Below, piece after piece: positions 34,723 to 44,446 of a stretch of DNA of 64,000 nucleotides. The notes under the pieces were generated by a model. It saw only the letters and a list, made by a program, of their open reading frames with translations, was not told the origin of the DNA and did no database searches. The first letter of the stretch is position 1. Each line of letters starts with the position of its first letter. The position numbers and the translations under genes are program-made. Source of the DNA: Pandoraea commovens (GTDB taxonomy: Bacteria > Pseudomonadota > Gammaproteobacteria > Burkholderiales > Burkholderiaceae); contig NZ_CABPSA010000006.1 in NCBI RefSeq assembly GCF_902459615.1, positions 248,001-312,000 of the forward strand. Reading direction: 5' to 3'.

Positions 34723-36382
34723 AGTTCATGACGTAGGGCATGAAAGCTACGCCAGCCAGTTCGGGCTCGAAGGGCCGGTCACGCTGCCCGCCGTTCTCGC
34801 GGCGCGTGCGCGTGCAACACCCGAAGCCGAAGCGCTGGTGATCGAGGGTGAGCGCATCGACTATCGCACGTTGAGCGAGCGCGTCGCGCAGGCGGCCGCG
34901 CGCATGGTGCATCTCGGCGTTCAGCACGGCGAGCATGTCGGCATTCTGATGGGCAACTCGGTGGATTGGGTGGTGCTGTTCTACGCGGCGGCATCGATCG
35001 GCGCGGTCGCCGTGCCCGTCAATACCCGATTCAAGTCCGATGAGTTGAATTACTGTCTGTGTCAGGGCGACGTGCGCGTGCTGTTTTACGTCGACACGTT
35101 CCTCAACATCGATTACACGGCGTTGCTGCGCAGTGTAGAGCCTGCCTTCGATGCGCAATTGCCGGGCGACTTTCTGCCGCTGCTGCGTCGCGCCGTGATG
35201 GTGGGCGACAGTGGGCGAGGTTTGCCGGAGGGCGTCGAGCATTTCGACGCATTGCCGGACACGCCCGCGTTGCGTGACGAAGTCGCGAGCCGCTCGGCCT
35301 CAGTCTCGCCCGACGACGTGCTGCTGATTCAGTACACCTCCGGTACGACGTCGTTCCCGAAGGGCGTGCTGCTACGTCATCGCAACATGCTGATGAACGC
35401 TGCCGCGTCTGCGCAGCGCATCGGTGTGCGTGCCGATGATCGCTACTTCAGCGTGCGTCCGTTCTTCCATGTGGCGGGCACGACGATGTCGCTGCTGGTC
35501 TCGCTGGTGACGGGGGCGTGCCTGCTGTCGGTGCCGTCGTTCGATGTGGCACGCGTGCTGACCATCCTCGATGAAGAGCGCTGCACGCTGACGTCGGGCA
35601 ACGACACGATTTTCCTGATGATGATGGGCCACCCCGAATTCCGTCGCGAGCGCATTCACCTGCGTGGCGGCTGGGCAGCGGCAGGGCCGGAAATCATGCA
35701 GAAGATTCACGACGTGATGGGCGTGCCTTACATGGTCGGTGCGTATGGGCAATCCGAGGCCTCGCCCAACGTGGTGCTCAACGACTGGCGCGATCCGCTC
35801 GAATTGCGCGTGGGCGGCTGGGCGAGCCCGCATCCCGGAATCGAGATCCGCACGGTGTCCCCGGAGACGGGCGACGTGCTCGGTGCGGACGAACCCGGCG
35901 AGATTCAGGTGCGCGGCTGGAGCGTGATGAAGGGCTACTACAACAAGCCGAAGGAGACGGCGCAGGCGTTCAGCGACGACGGCTGGCTGCGCACGGGCGA
36001 TCTCGGCGTGATCGACGGTGAAGGGCGCATGCGCATGCTTGGCCGTCTGAAGGATGTGTTCCGCGTCGGTGGCGAGAACGTGGCGCCCGCCGAAGTGGAA
36101 GAGACGCTGTTCACGCATCCGGCGGTGCAACTGGCGCAGGTCGTAGGGGTGCCGGACGCCCGTCTGGGCGAAGTGCCTGCGGCGTTCGTGGTGCTGCGCC
36201 CCGGTGCGGACGTCACGAGCGAAGCGCTGATCGACTGGTGCCGCGCGCGTGCCGCGAATTTCAAGGTGCCGAGATACCTGCGATTCGTCGATTCGTTCGA
36301 CGGCATCGGCATGACGGGTAGCTCGAAAGTGCAGAAGAACAAGCTGCGCGACTACGCGATTCGGGAGTTCGGTTTGTCCTGA
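34715..36382 (+). CDS. AMP-forming acyl-CoA ligase
   Basis: A 555-residue ANL-superfamily ligase joining a carboxylic acid to CoA with ATP. The P-loop LIQYTSGTTSFPKGVLL is near residues 206-222; YGQSEASPNVV follows as the AMP-binding A5 region, WLRTGDLGVIDGEGRM is A7, GRLKDVFRVGGENVAPAEVE is A8, and the catalytic Lys is in GSSKVQKNKLRDYA at the C-terminus. The ATG at 34715 has a perfect AGGAGG nearby and overlaps the previous gene. The acid substrate is unknown; the following MFS gene of the anion-cation symporter type suggests an organic or aromatic acid. Confidence 0.92.
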   Translation: MPEVHDVGHESYASQFGLEGPVTLPAVLAARARATPEAEALVIEGERIDYRTLSERVAQAAARMVHLGVQHGEHVGILMGNSVDWVVLFYAAASIGAVAVPVNTRFKSDELNYCLCQGDVRVLFYVDTFLNIDYTALLRSVEPAFDAQLPGDFLPLLRRAVMVGDSGRGLPEGVEHFDALPDTPALRDEVASRSASVSPDDVLLIQYTSGTTSFPKGVLLRHRNMLMNAAASAQRIGVRADDRYFSVRPFFHVAGTTMSLLVSLVTGACLLSVPSFDVARVLTILDEERCTLTSGNDTIFLMMMGHPEFRRERIHLRGGWAAAGPEIMQKIHDVMGVPYMVGAYGQSEASPNVVLNDWRDPLELRVGGWASPHPGIEIRTVSPETGDVLGADEPGEIQVRGWSVMKGYYNKPKETAQAFSDDGWLRTGDLGVIDGEGRMRMLGRLKDVFRVGGENVAPAEVEETLFTHPAVQLAQVVGVPDARLGEVPAAFVVLRPGADVTSEALIDWCRARAANFKVPRYLRFVDSFDGIGMTGSSKVQKNKLRDYAIREFGLS

Positions 36383-36460
36383 CACCTGACGGCCGGGCGT
36401 CGATGGACACGACGTCCGCCCCCAACCGAACCTCATCAAAAAATCAAGATTGGAGGAGAC

Positions 36461-37846
36461 ATGACTTCACACACGACGACGGCGTCACAGCCGTTCGGCG
36501 GGACAGACACGCCCGGCGCAAGCGCGGCCGGTCAGGTCGTCGAGGAATCGACCTACCGCAAGATCGCCTGGCGCACACTGCCGTTGCTGTTCGTTTGCTA
36601 CATCATCAACTATATCGACCGGGCGAACATCGGCATCGCACAGATTCAGTTCAAAGCGGATTTGCATTTCAGCGATCTCGTCTACGGCATCGGTGCGGGG
36701 TTGTTCTTCGTCGGCTTTCTGCTGTTCGAGGTGCCGAGCAATCTGATGCTCGCCCGCATGGGGGCGCGCAAGACGCTGTTGCGCATCATGACGCTCTGGG
36801 GTGCGGTCTCCTGCGCCATGATGTTCGTTCGCACACCCACGGAGTTCTACGTCGCACGCATGCTGCTCGGTGCGGCGGAGGCGGGCTTCTTTCCCGGGCT
36901 GATCCTGTATCTCAGCTACTGGTTTCCGGCGGAGCGGCGTGCGCGTGTGACGGCGTTGTCGTTCGTCGCGATTCCGATTGCGACGATGATCGGTGCGCCG
37001 ACGTCGGGCTGGATCATGCGCAGCTTCCATCAGATTCACGGACTTGCGGGCTGGCAGTGGATGTTCCTGCTCGAAGGCATTCCTGCCATTCTGCTCGGTA
37101 TCGTGGTGTTCTTCGCCCTGGAAGACCGGCCGGAACAGGCGAAGTGGCTGAGCGACGATGAGAAGGCGCGGCTGACGCACGTGCTCAATGAGGAGCGTCG
37201 TCAAAAGGCGAGCAATGCTGGCGGAGGTGGTCACGGTCACGGCGGCACGCTGGCGGCGCTGGGCGACTGGCGCGTGTACGTGGCGGGGCTGGTGTCGTTT
37301 TGTGCCTATGTGCTGGCGAGCACCATCGCGTTCTTCGCGCCTCTGGTGATTCAGTCCACCGGCGTGAAAGACCCGTTCCACGTCGGTCTGCTATCGGCGA
37401 TTCCGCCGGTTGTCGGCATCGTGGCGATGCTGATTGTGAGCCGTCATTCGGACCGTCAGCGCGAGCGTCGGTGGCATGCCTCGGTGCCGTTAATGTTTGC
37501 GGCGGCGAGCCTCATGGTGATGCCGTATCTGTCGCACAACGTCGAGCTGGCTGTGGTCCTGCTGGCAGTGGCGACGGCGGGGCACCTGTCGAGCCTGTCC
37601 GTCTTCTGGACGATTCCGTCGACGTATCTCGCGCCCGCCAGTGCGGCGGCCGGGATTGCGGTGGTGAGCAGCATCGGTGCGTTGGGCGGACTGGTCGGGC
37701 CGAGTGTGATCGGCTACGTGAAGACGACCACAGGCAGCCTCGCGCTCGGCTTGCAGGTTGCCGGATGCTTCGTGCTGTTCGGCAGCATTCTGTTGCTCGT
37801 GGGGATTCCTGCGCGGCTGTTGCCCAAGGGTGTTTCCGGTTCGTAA
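36461..37846 (+). CDS. MFS organic-anion transporter (ACS family type)
   Basis: A 461-residue major facilitator. Twelve hydrophobic segments start at LPLLFVCYIINYIDRANIGIA, a pattern typical of the anion:cation symporters for phthalate, glucarate or tartrate (ACS family, D-R between helices 1 and 2). A His/Gly-rich loop (GGGGHGHGG) lies in the central cytoplasmic loop. GGAGGAGAC before the ATG is a strong ribosome site. It is 78 bases after the ligase gene and likely imports that ligase's acid substrate. Confidence 0.88.
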   Translation: MTSHTTTASQPFGGTDTPGASAAGQVVEESTYRKIAWRTLPLLFVCYIINYIDRANIGIAQIQFKADLHFSDLVYGIGAGLFFVGFLLFEVPSNLMLARMGARKTLLRIMTLWGAVSCAMMFVRTPTEFYVARMLLGAAEAGFFPGLILYLSYWFPAERRARVTALSFVAIPIATMIGAPTSGWIMRSFHQIHGLAGWQWMFLLEGIPAILLGIVVFFALEDRPEQAKWLSDDEKARLTHVLNEERRQKASNAGGGGHGHGGTLAALGDWRVYVAGLVSFCAYVLASTIAFFAPLVIQSTGVKDPFHVGLLSAIPPVVGIVAMLIVSRHSDRQRERRWHASVPLMFAAASLMVMPYLSHNVELAVVLLAVATAGHLSSLSVFWTIPSTYLAPASAAAGIAVVSSIGALGGLVGPSVIGYVKTTTGSLALGLQVAGCFVLFGSILLLVGIPARLLPKGVSGS

Positions 37847-37978
37847 GGGCGTTCGTGATTGCGCGCCTCGGACGGTGCGCAATCCTTGTGGAATCACGGC
37901 AGGTGCGGGTTTGACCGGGCGCGGGCGAGGCGATAGCATGACGCCATTCCTTTCCCTGCCTACCGGCTGATTCGCCAC

Positions 37979-38494
37979 ATGCCCAAGCCCAACCCCTCGC
38001 GCTCGCCCGAACCGGTGAGTGCAGCACCGTCCGACTTGCGGCAGCTCACGTCGTTTCAACTGCGTCAACTGACGAACATCTACACGAAGGGTTCGTCCAG
38101 CGTGTACGAGCGCAACTTCGGTCTGACGCTCAACGAATGGCGCTCCATCGCGTTGCTGCACAGCAGCGACGGCATGTCGCTCAATCGGCTCGCGGAGCAG
38201 GCGCAGTTCGATCGGGGGCTGATGAGCCGCACGGTGACGGCGCTCGAAGCGCGCGGCATTCTCCAGCGCAGCACCGACAGCGCGGACGCGCGCGGTGTCG
38301 TCATCTCGCTCACGGCCCACGGCCGCGATCTCGTGAAGCAGGTGTTCCCCGTTGCCGAAGAACTCAACGACCGTCTGTTGTCCGTGCTCACGCGCGCAGA
38401 GCGCGATGCGCTGCCCAAGATACTTGACAAGCTTACGTATCAGGCGAGGATCATGCTGGATCAGGAGCGGGAAGAGGCTGGCGAAGGGCTCTGA
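37979..38494 (+). CDS. MarR-family transcriptional regulator
   Basis: A 171-residue MarR protein: winged helix with LTLNEWRSIALLHSSDGMSLNRLAEQAQFDRGLMSRTVTALEARGILQR (about residues 50-98) and the wing DSADARGVVISLT. Homologues often repress aromatic or organic-acid catabolic operons and respond to CoA esters or the acid. It ends the CoA/MFS run of plus-strand genes, so that cluster and the nitronate monooxygenase gene are candidate targets. Confidence 0.88.
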   Translation: MPKPNPSRSPEPVSAAPSDLRQLTSFQLRQLTNIYTKGSSSVYERNFGLTLNEWRSIALLHSSDGMSLNRLAEQAQFDRGLMSRTVTALEARGILQRSTDSADARGVVISLTAHGRDLVKQVFPVAEELNDRLLSVLTRAERDALPKILDKLTYQARIMLDQEREEAGEGL

Positions 38495-38522
38495 TCGAGT
38501 TGCTGGTTTCGCGGTAAATTGT

Positions 38523-38566
38523 TTGACAATGCATCATATGTCCCTTAGATTGACGAGCATCGTCAA
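38523..38566 (+). promoter_or_regulatory. Promoter with adjoining operator before nitronate monooxygenase gene
   Basis: TTGACA (38523-38528), 17 bases, TAGATT (38546-38551) form a sigma-70 promoter. An inverted repeat TTGACG-N5-CGTCAA (38550-38566) starts at its -10 end, a repressor position; the adjacent MarR protein could bind it. Confidence 0.55.
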
Positions 38567-38599
38567 TGCGCGTCTGCGCGGTATTTCGAGGGACTTTTC

Positions 38600-39544
38600 A
38601 TGCTTCAGACCCGCCTCACTCGGCTGTTGAATATCAAATATCCCATCATCCAGGCCGGGATGAGCTGGGCGTCGTCCAACGCGGCGCTGCCGATTGCCGT
38701 TTCGAATGCGGGCGGGCTTGGCGTGATCGCCGCAGGTCCGATGTATCTCGATGCCTTTCGCGATACCGTGCGCGAAGTGAAGGCCGCCACCGATGGCGCG
38801 TTCGCCGTCAACATCCCGTTGTACCGTCCGCAGGCCGAGCAGTTTCTCAACGTCATCGAAGAGGAAGGTGTGCCGGTGGTGATTGCTTCGCAAGGCGGCC
38901 CGAAAGCGCACCTCGAACGCTTTCAGTCGCGCGGCGTTCGCTGGATTCACGTGGTCTCGACCATGCCCCATGCGCGCAAAGCGGCGGATGCGGGCGTTGA
39001 TGCCCTCGTCGTCGTAGGTGCCGAGGCGGGCGGGCATCCGCCGGTGAACGGTGTGAGCACGCTTGTGGCGGTACGTCGCGCGGTCGTCGAATTCGACCTG
39101 CCGATTGTGGCTGGCGGTGGCGTGGCGGATGGTTATGGCGTGGCGGCGTTGCTGGCGCTCGGTGCGGATGCCGTGCAACTCGGCACACGGTTTCTTGCGA
39201 CGCGCGAGGCGGGCGTGCATGAGAACTACAAGCGTGCGGTGCTCGATACCGATATCGACGGCACGACGCTCGTCGGCGTGCGAGGCCTGCCCGTTCGCAT
39301 GACGCGCAATCAATTCGCCGAGCGCGTCTTGCTGGCCGACAAGGAAGAGCCGGACGCCGCTGCCTACGACACGCTGTTCAAATCCAGTTCGCTCAAACAG
39401 GCCGCGCTCGATGGCGACGTTGAGTGGGGCAAGGTCGAACTCGGTCAGTCGGCCGGGCTGATCGGCGATCTGCCCGCAACGGCAGACGTGATGGCGCGGT
39501 TGGTGGAGGAGTGCGAGCGCGCGGCACGCCGGTTGGCGGGTTGA
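38600..39544 (+). CDS. Nitronate monooxygenase / NPD-family FMN oxidoreductase
   Basis: A 314-residue FMN-dependent TIM barrel of the 2-nitropropane dioxygenase group (also resembles FabK). It shows YPIIQAGMSWASSNAALPIAVSNAGGLGVI at the N-terminus, VVVGAEAGGHPPVNGVSTL near 140, and the FMN phosphate site IVAGGGVADGYGVAALLALGADAVQLGTRFLA. Family members oxidise nitronates; some are enoyl reductases or quinone reductases, so the exact substrate is open. It has its own promoter after the marR gene. Confidence 0.85.
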   Translation: MLQTRLTRLLNIKYPIIQAGMSWASSNAALPIAVSNAGGLGVIAAGPMYLDAFRDTVREVKAATDGAFAVNIPLYRPQAEQFLNVIEEEGVPVVIASQGGPKAHLERFQSRGVRWIHVVSTMPHARKAADAGVDALVVVGAEAGGHPPVNGVSTLVAVRRAVVEFDLPIVAGGGVADGYGVAALLALGADAVQLGTRFLATREAGVHENYKRAVLDTDIDGTTLVGVRGLPVRMTRNQFAERVLLADKEEPDAAAYDTLFKSSSLKQAALDGDVEWGKVELGQSAGLIGDLPATADVMARLVEECERAARRLAG

Positions 39545-39659
39545 GCGTTCGCTTTGTCCACAGGTCACCGATTTCGTCATTTTTTTGTAATTTCTGCGTC
39601 AGTTCGCTGACGGACCCCCCCCGCTTTACGCCGGTGTTCCCGAAGGCATGACGCCGGTG

Positions 39660-39687
39660 GCCGGACCGTCGTTGTTTGCCGTCCGGC
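39660..39687. terminator. Hairpin between convergent monooxygenase and binding-protein genes
   Basis: GCCGGAC and GTCCGGC form a perfect 7-bp stem around 14 bases, in the 161-bp gap between two convergent genes. No clear T-run; low-confidence terminator. Confidence 0.35.
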
Positions 39688-39705
39688 GCTTCCTTGTGCC
39701 CAGTA

Positions 39706-40590
39706 TCAGCGCATGCCGCCGTTGATAGGGAAGTCGGGTTTGGCGTCCTTGGTAGCGAGTCCCCATTTCTTCATCAGCGCGTCATAGGTGCCGTCGCGCT
39801 GAAGCTTGAGCAGGGCCTGCCGCATGACGCTCGCGAGTTGCCGCCCTTTCTCGTCGACACCGAAGCCGATGCCATAGGGCGCTTCGGCGTTGTAGTGGAT
39901 GACCTTGTACTTGGCGGGAAATTTGGTTTCGTTGTAGTAGCCGACCGGCGAATCCACCCAGGCGACCTGGCTGGCGCCCGTCGATAGCGAGAGCAGCGTC
40001 ATGTTCGAGTCGGGGTACGTCGCCACCGAAATGGGCCGCTTGCCGTCTTTCTGGCATTTCTCGCTCAGCTTGGTCGCCTTTTCCATTGAGGCCGTGCCGC
40101 GCGGCAAAGCGAGTTGCATTCCGCAGAGGGCGTCGAGCGACGGGATCGCGACCGCCTTGGAAGGCATGGCGACGACCGTCATGCCCATGTCGAGGTAATC
40201 GACGAAGGTCACGACTTTCTGGCGCGATGAAAAGTCTGCAAGCGAGAGCAGCACGTCGAAGCGGTTGGCGCCCAGACCGGGAATGAGGGCGTCGAACGAC
40301 GACTGGGCAAGCTTGATCTTCAGATCAAGCACCGCGGCCGCCGCCGAGAGCAGTTCCGGGGTGAACCCCACGATGTTGCCGTCGCCGTCGACGAACTTGA
40401 TTGGCGCCACGTCGGGATTGACGCCAGCGGTCAGTGTGCCGCGCTCACGGTAGAACTTCGGGACTTGTGCGGCGAGCGCAGGGTCGACCTTGATGGCCGG
40501 GCGTGCAGGCGGCTCCTGCGCGTGCGCGGGACTCACAATCCCGAGCCATGCGACGACACATACCGTCGCGAATTTGAATTCGATCGTCAT
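39706..40590 (-). CDS. Polar amino-acid-type ABC transporter periplasmic binding protein
   Basis: A 294-residue family 3 solute-binding protein. The signal peptide MTIEFKFATVCVVAWLGIVS ends at PAHA-QEPP. The mature part reads GTLTAGVNPDVAPIKFVDGDGNIVGFTPELLSAAAAVLDLKIKL, then FDALIPGLGANRFDVLLSLADFSSRQKVVTFVDYL, typical of cystine/glutamine/lysine-type binders. It is last in a five-gene minus-strand operon with permease, ATPase, monooxygenase and flavin reductase. AGAGG precedes the ATG. The ligand is unknown; an S-substituted cysteine is plausible from context. Confidence 0.88.
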   Translation of the reverse strand: MTIEFKFATVCVVAWLGIVSPAHAQEPPARPAIKVDPALAAQVPKFYRERGTLTAGVNPDVAPIKFVDGDGNIVGFTPELLSAAAAVLDLKIKLAQSSFDALIPGLGANRFDVLLSLADFSSRQKVVTFVDYLDMGMTVVAMPSKAVAIPSLDALCGMQLALPRGTASMEKATKLSEKCQKDGKRPISVATYPDSNMTLLSLSTGASQVAWVDSPVGYYNETKFPAKYKVIHYNAEAPYGIGFGVDEKGRQLASVMRQALLKLQRDGTYDALMKKWGLATKDAKPDFPINGGMR

Positions 40591-40626
40591 ACGAAAACCT
40601 CTGGATGTCGGCAGGTCGGTGGCGTA

Positions 40627-41127
40627 TCAGGCAGCTTGTTGAACGGTGCGGGCGAAATCCCGGTGATGCCAGAGCAGACAGTCGGCAGCCCCTTCGTCGT
40701 TCACGGTAGCCCGGGTAATTTGGCCGACGATAATGCTGTGCGTGAAACCGTCATGCACTTTGGCCAGTTGGCATTCGAATACGACGACGGCCCCTGTCAG
40801 GGTGGGGACGTCGAGTTCCCCGGCTTGCCAGTTCACGGGATCGAAGCGCTCGGGACCGCGCATCGAAGTGAAGCGCTTCGCTACGGCCAGTTGTTCGGCA
40901 GACAACAAGTTGACGGCAAAGCGCCGTGTCCGAAGGATGACGTCATGTGCCGACGCGGTCTTGTTCACGCACACGAGGATCGTGGCCGGATCGGCAGACA
41001 GGCTGCACACCGAAGTGGCGATCAGACCGGACGGCACACGGTCTTCGTACGTGGTCACCGCCGTGATGCCGCTGGCAAAGCACGTCATGGCGTGTCGAAA
41101 GACGTCGGAGGAAACTTGGTCGTTCAT
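40627..41127 (-). CDS. Flavin reductase domain protein (HpaC-like)
   Basis: A 166-residue FMN-binding split-barrel reductase that supplies reduced flavin to a monooxygenase. Typical features: MTCFASGITAVTTYEDRVPSGLIATSVCSLSADPATILVCVN, and FAVNLLSAEQLAVAKRF. AGAGG upstream of the ATG. It is 78 bases after the LLM monooxygenase gene, its obvious partner. Confidence 0.9.
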   Translation of the reverse strand: MNDQVSSDVFRHAMTCFASGITAVTTYEDRVPSGLIATSVCSLSADPATILVCVNKTASAHDVILRTRRFAVNLLSAEQLAVAKRFTSMRGPERFDPVNWQAGELDVPTLTGAVVVFECQLAKVHDGFTHSIIVGQITRATVNDEGAADCLLWHHRDFARTVQQAA

Positions 41128-41205
41128 ACGGATACCTCTTGAGTTCTGATGAAGCGCGCGACGCGTACGGCAAGTCTGGGCCGCACACGTCGCACCAGAT
41201 CGCGT

Positions 41206-42522
41206 TCAGCCGCCGAATGACAGTGCGCCGAGTCCGAGATTGCCTCGCAGCGTCTGTGCCGCGTATTCGGTTCGGAACAAGCCGCGACGACGCAGTTCGG
41301 GAAGGATGAATTCGATGAAATCGTCGAGACCGCCGGGAAGCGTCGCGGGGCAGAGATTGAAGCCGTCGGCGGCACCTTCGCGGAACCACGATTCCATATC
41401 GTCGACGATGTCCTGCGCTGTGCCGATCAACTGGCGTCCGCCCGAAGCGCGAATCTTGTAGAGCTGGCGAATCGTGAGGTTCTCGCGACGGGCCAGTTCC
41501 AGCAATCCATTGCCGATGCTGCTGACGGGACCGGCGCTGGTGGCGGGCACCGGGCCATCGAGGTCGTAGCCGGAGAGGTCGCCGAGCACGCTGTAGAGAA
41601 TCGACAGACCGCTGAGCGGATCGATCAGCTCCTGCAACTGATCGAACTTGTCTTGTGCCTCCTGTCGTGTGCGGCCCACGTAGGGCGTCAGTCCCGGCAT
41701 GATCAGGAGCTGGTCCGGCGTGCGACCGTATTTTGCGAGGCGGCCTTTCAAATCGTCGTAGTAAGCCTTGGCCGACTGAATGTCGAACGATGCGCTGTAC
41801 ACCACGTCGGCGTTTTTCGCGGCGATCTCTCGCCCGGCGTCGGCAGCGCCAGCCTGAACGATGATGGGGCGGCCCTGCGGCGTACGCGCCGAATTCAGCG
41901 GGCCGCGCACCTTGAAATGTTTGCCCTTGTGGTGCGGGACGTGCAACTTGTTCTCGTCGTAGAAGATGCCGCTGGCCTTGTCGCGGATAAAGGCGTCGTC
42001 TTCCCAGCTGTCCCAGAGTTTCTTGACGACGTCGACGAATTCGTCGGCACGCTCGTATCGCTCCTCATAGCCCAGATGTTCGTCGCGGTTGAAGTTCCAC
42101 GCTTCTTGCTGAGACCACGACGTGACCACGTTCCAGCCTGCGCGTCCGGCGCTGATGTGATCGATCGAGGCGTACTTGCGTGCGATATGGAACGGCTCGT
42201 TATAGGTCGTCGACGCGGTCCCCACGAGGCCGATATGCTTCGTGCAGGCGCCGATCGCCGCGAGCAGCGTCAAAGGTTCGAGTTCGGCGTTTTTCGCGTC
42301 GCGCGCCGCCGATCCCGGGGGCGTATCGGAGGCCCGCACGCCAACGCCGTCCGCAAAGAAGATCATGTCGAACTTCGCCGCTTCGGCCTTGCGCGCGCTT
42401 TCAAGGAAGTAGTGAAAGTCGATGGCGCCGTCGGCGGGAACATCGGGATGACGCCACGCCGCCATGTGATAGCCCAGATAGCGCATCGAGACACCCAGTC
42501 TCATCATTCCGTCGTTTGACAT
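41206..42522 (-). CDS. LLM flavin-dependent monooxygenase (NtaA/SnaA/DszA family)
   Basis: A 438-residue bacterial-luciferase-like monooxygenase using reduced FMN from its partner reductase. Visible marks: FHYFLESARKAEAAKFDMIFFADG, EPLTLLAAIGACTKHIGLVGTASTTYNEPFHIARKYASIDHISAGRAGWNVVTSW, and SARTPQGRPIIVQAGAADAGREIAAKNADVVYS. This group cleaves C-S or C-N bonds in compounds such as dibenzothiophene sulfone or nitrilotriacetate. The ATG at 42522 has AGGAT upstream and the protein starts MSNDGMMRLGVSMRYLGYHM. Clustering with an amino-acid-type ABC transporter recalls the Bacillus ytmI operon that handles S-substituted cysteines. Confidence 0.9.
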   Translation of the reverse strand: MSNDGMMRLGVSMRYLGYHMAAWRHPDVPADGAIDFHYFLESARKAEAAKFDMIFFADGVGVRASDTPPGSAARDAKNAELEPLTLLAAIGACTKHIGLVGTASTTYNEPFHIARKYASIDHISAGRAGWNVVTSWSQQEAWNFNRDEHLGYEERYERADEFVDVVKKLWDSWEDDAFIRDKASGIFYDENKLHVPHHKGKHFKVRGPLNSARTPQGRPIIVQAGAADAGREIAAKNADVVYSASFDIQSAKAYYDDLKGRLAKYGRTPDQLLIMPGLTPYVGRTRQEAQDKFDQLQELIDPLSGLSILYSVLGDLSGYDLDGPVPATSAGPVSSIGNGLLELARRENLTIRQLYKIRASGGRQLIGTAQDIVDDMESWFREGAADGFNLCPATLPGGLDDFIEFILPELRRRGLFRTEYAAQTLRGNLGLGALSFGG

Positions 42523-42595
42523 TTCGAATCCTGTTTTATCGAGTGTGATGGCGGGGCGCGCGTCGCACGAGCGTCGCAGGCACCTCTCGCCGGAC

Positions 42596-43396
42596 TTATG
42601 CGCGAGCGTTCGCGAGAAAGCGTTGGCTTCGCGCTGTACCGCCGCCCTGGAAGATGTGGTCGGGCGAGCCTTGATCGACGATGCGGCCACCGTCCATGAA
42701 TACGACGTGGTTCGAGACCTTCCGGGCGAATTCCATTTCATGCGTGACGACCACCATCGTGGTGCCGGTGCTTGCCAGTTCTTTCATGACGTCGAGCACC
42801 TCCTGAACCAGTTCCGGGTCGAGTGCGCTGGTCGGTTCGTCGAACAACATGACCTCCGGCTCCATCGCCAGCGCCCGGGCGATAGCGACTCTCTGCTTCT
42901 GTCCGCCGGAGAGTTGCGACGGGTAGTGATTCATCTTGTCGGACAGGCCGACGCGGGCGAGCAGCGATTTGCCACGCTCTACAACATCCTTGCGCGCGGC
43001 GCCGCCGACGATGCGCGGCCCGGAAAGCACGTTGTCGAGCACGGTGTAATGGGGAAAGAGATGAAATCCCTGGAACACCATGCCGAAGTACCGGCGCTGC
43101 CGGTCCAGTTCCTTTTTGGGCAACCTGACGCAGCGTGTTCCGCGCATCTCGCTGCCGAGCACTTCGCCGTTGAACGTCACGACACCGGCGTCGATCAGAT
43201 CGAGCATGTTGATGCAGCGAAGCAGGGTGCTCTTGCCCGATCCGGAGGGGCCGATGATGGCGACGACGTCGCCGCGATACAGATTGAAGTCGATGCCGTG
43301 CAGCGCAGTAAACGCGCCGAACTGTTTCGTCACATTACGCATTTGCAGCAACGGCGGCTGAGCTTGCAGATGAATGGCGTCGTGGTGCGAGTTCAT
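42596..43396 (-). CDS. Polar amino-acid-type ABC transporter ATP-binding protein
   Basis: A 266-residue ABC ATPase of the GlnQ/TcyN type: Walker [10 protein letters not shown] near residue 50, [19 protein letters not shown] (Q-loop), signature [15 protein letters not shown], Walker [17 protein letters not shown], and [25 protein letters not shown]. Its ATG overlaps the stop of the permease gene (TGATG), showing coupling. The frame is open far upstream in the permease gene, but only the ATG at 43396 fits the family length. Confidence 0.92.
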   Translation of the reverse strand: MNSHHDAIHLQAQPPLLQMRNVTKQFGAFTALHGIDFNLYRGDVVAIIGPSGSGKSTLLRCINMLDLIDAGVVTFNGEVLGSEMRGTRCVRLPKKELDRQRRYFGMVFQGFHLFPHYTVLDNVLSGPRIVGGAARKDVVERGKSLLARVGLSDKMNHYPSQLSGGQKQRVAIARALAMEPEVMLFDEPTSALDPELVQEVLDVMKELASTGTTMVVVTHEMEFARKVSNHVVFMDGGRIVDQGSPDHIFQGGGTARSQRFLANARA

Positions 43397-44292
43397 CACG
43401 GGTGGACTCCTTTGCCGAAGCGCTTTTCGAGCAGGAGCTGCCCGCACATGGCCAGACTGGTCAGGAACAGATACCAGAGGCAGGCGACGGTCAGCAGCGG
43501 AATGGTTTCGAAGGTCGTCGAATAGATCAGTTGGACAGTCGTGAGGAGCTCGACGTAACCGATGACCGAGGCCAGCGACGTGTTCTTGAACATCGTGATG
43601 AGTTCGTTGGCCAGCGGCGGGATGATGACGCGAACCGCCTGCGGAATGACCACGTGCCACATCATCCGCATGTCGCTCATGCCCATTGCTTTGCAGGCTT
43701 CGCGTTGTCCCTTGTCGACGGCACCGAGGCCGCTTCGAAAAATCTCCGCACTGTGGCCGCCGAGATAGATCGCCAGCCCGATTGTGGCGGCGCTCAGTCG
43801 CGAGATCACGTTGCTGGTGTCGATGTCGAACAGATTCAGGTTCAGAAACGGTATCGGCAGATAGAGGCGAGGCACGAGCGCCGAGATGAAAAATAGGAAC
43901 AACAGCATCGCCAACGTCGGTGTCGCACGAATGATCCAGATGTAGGCGAACGCCGCGCCGCGCAGAACCGGATTGCCGGACATGCGGCACGCCGCCACGA
44001 TGGCGCCGAGCACGAGGCCTAGCGCACTGGCAAGTGCCGTGAGGATCAGCGTGTTTCCAAGGCCCGCGAGTACGCGGGCGTTGAAGAGGTAATGGGCGAC
44101 GACGTCCCACTGCCAACGCGGGTTGTCGATGAACCATTGGTAGAAAAGGATCAGCGCGATGCCGAACAACCCATACCAGAGCCAGTCCGATTTCTTCGGG
44201 CGCGGATGAATACGCAGGTCCGGTGAGGGCGCGGGTGGGGTCTCGTCACGCGTCGCCGGGGGCGGGAGCGTGTACGCAGTTTCGTTGCTCAT
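43396..44292 (-). CDS. Polar amino-acid-type ABC transporter permease
   Basis: A 298-residue HisM/GlnP-type permease. A long Pro-rich cytoplasmic N-terminus precedes helices from [42 protein letters not shown] and the coupling loop [48 protein letters not shown] are diagnostic. Both ATGs at 44304 and 44292 are in frame; GGAGG abuts the first directly, so the second at 44292 is preferred. It is first in the operon, divergent from the LysR gene. Confidence 0.9.
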   Translation of the reverse strand: MSNETAYTLPPPATRDETPPAPSPDLRIHPRPKKSDWLWYGLFGIALILFYQWFIDNPRWQWDVVAHYLFNARVLAGLGNTLILTALASALGLVLGAIVAACRMSGNPVLRGAAFAYIWIIRATPTLAMLLFLFFISALVPRLYLPIPFLNLNLFDIDTSNVISRLSAATIGLAIYLGGHSAEIFRSGLGAVDKGQREACKAMGMSDMRMMWHVVIPQAVRVIIPPLANELITMFKNTSLASVIGYVELLTTVQLIYSTTFETIPLLTVACLWYLFLTSLAMCGQLLLEKRFGKGVHP

Positions 44293-44446
44293 AAGGTGAG
44301 TCATCCTCCGGAAGATTGGGGTAAACCCCCTTTCCAACACATATCGTTATTGCTGATGATCCCCCCGTACAACCAAATAGAATTGGGGATATCGGAAGAT
44401 TAGAAAGTCAAAATCCGCTTGTGAAATGCTTTCTTTTTGCAAATCG

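Noticed and set aside
42596-44137. Single fused permease-ATPase gene
   Set aside because: The long frame runs in the wrong frame through the permease gene; separate starts with TGATG overlap fit both families.
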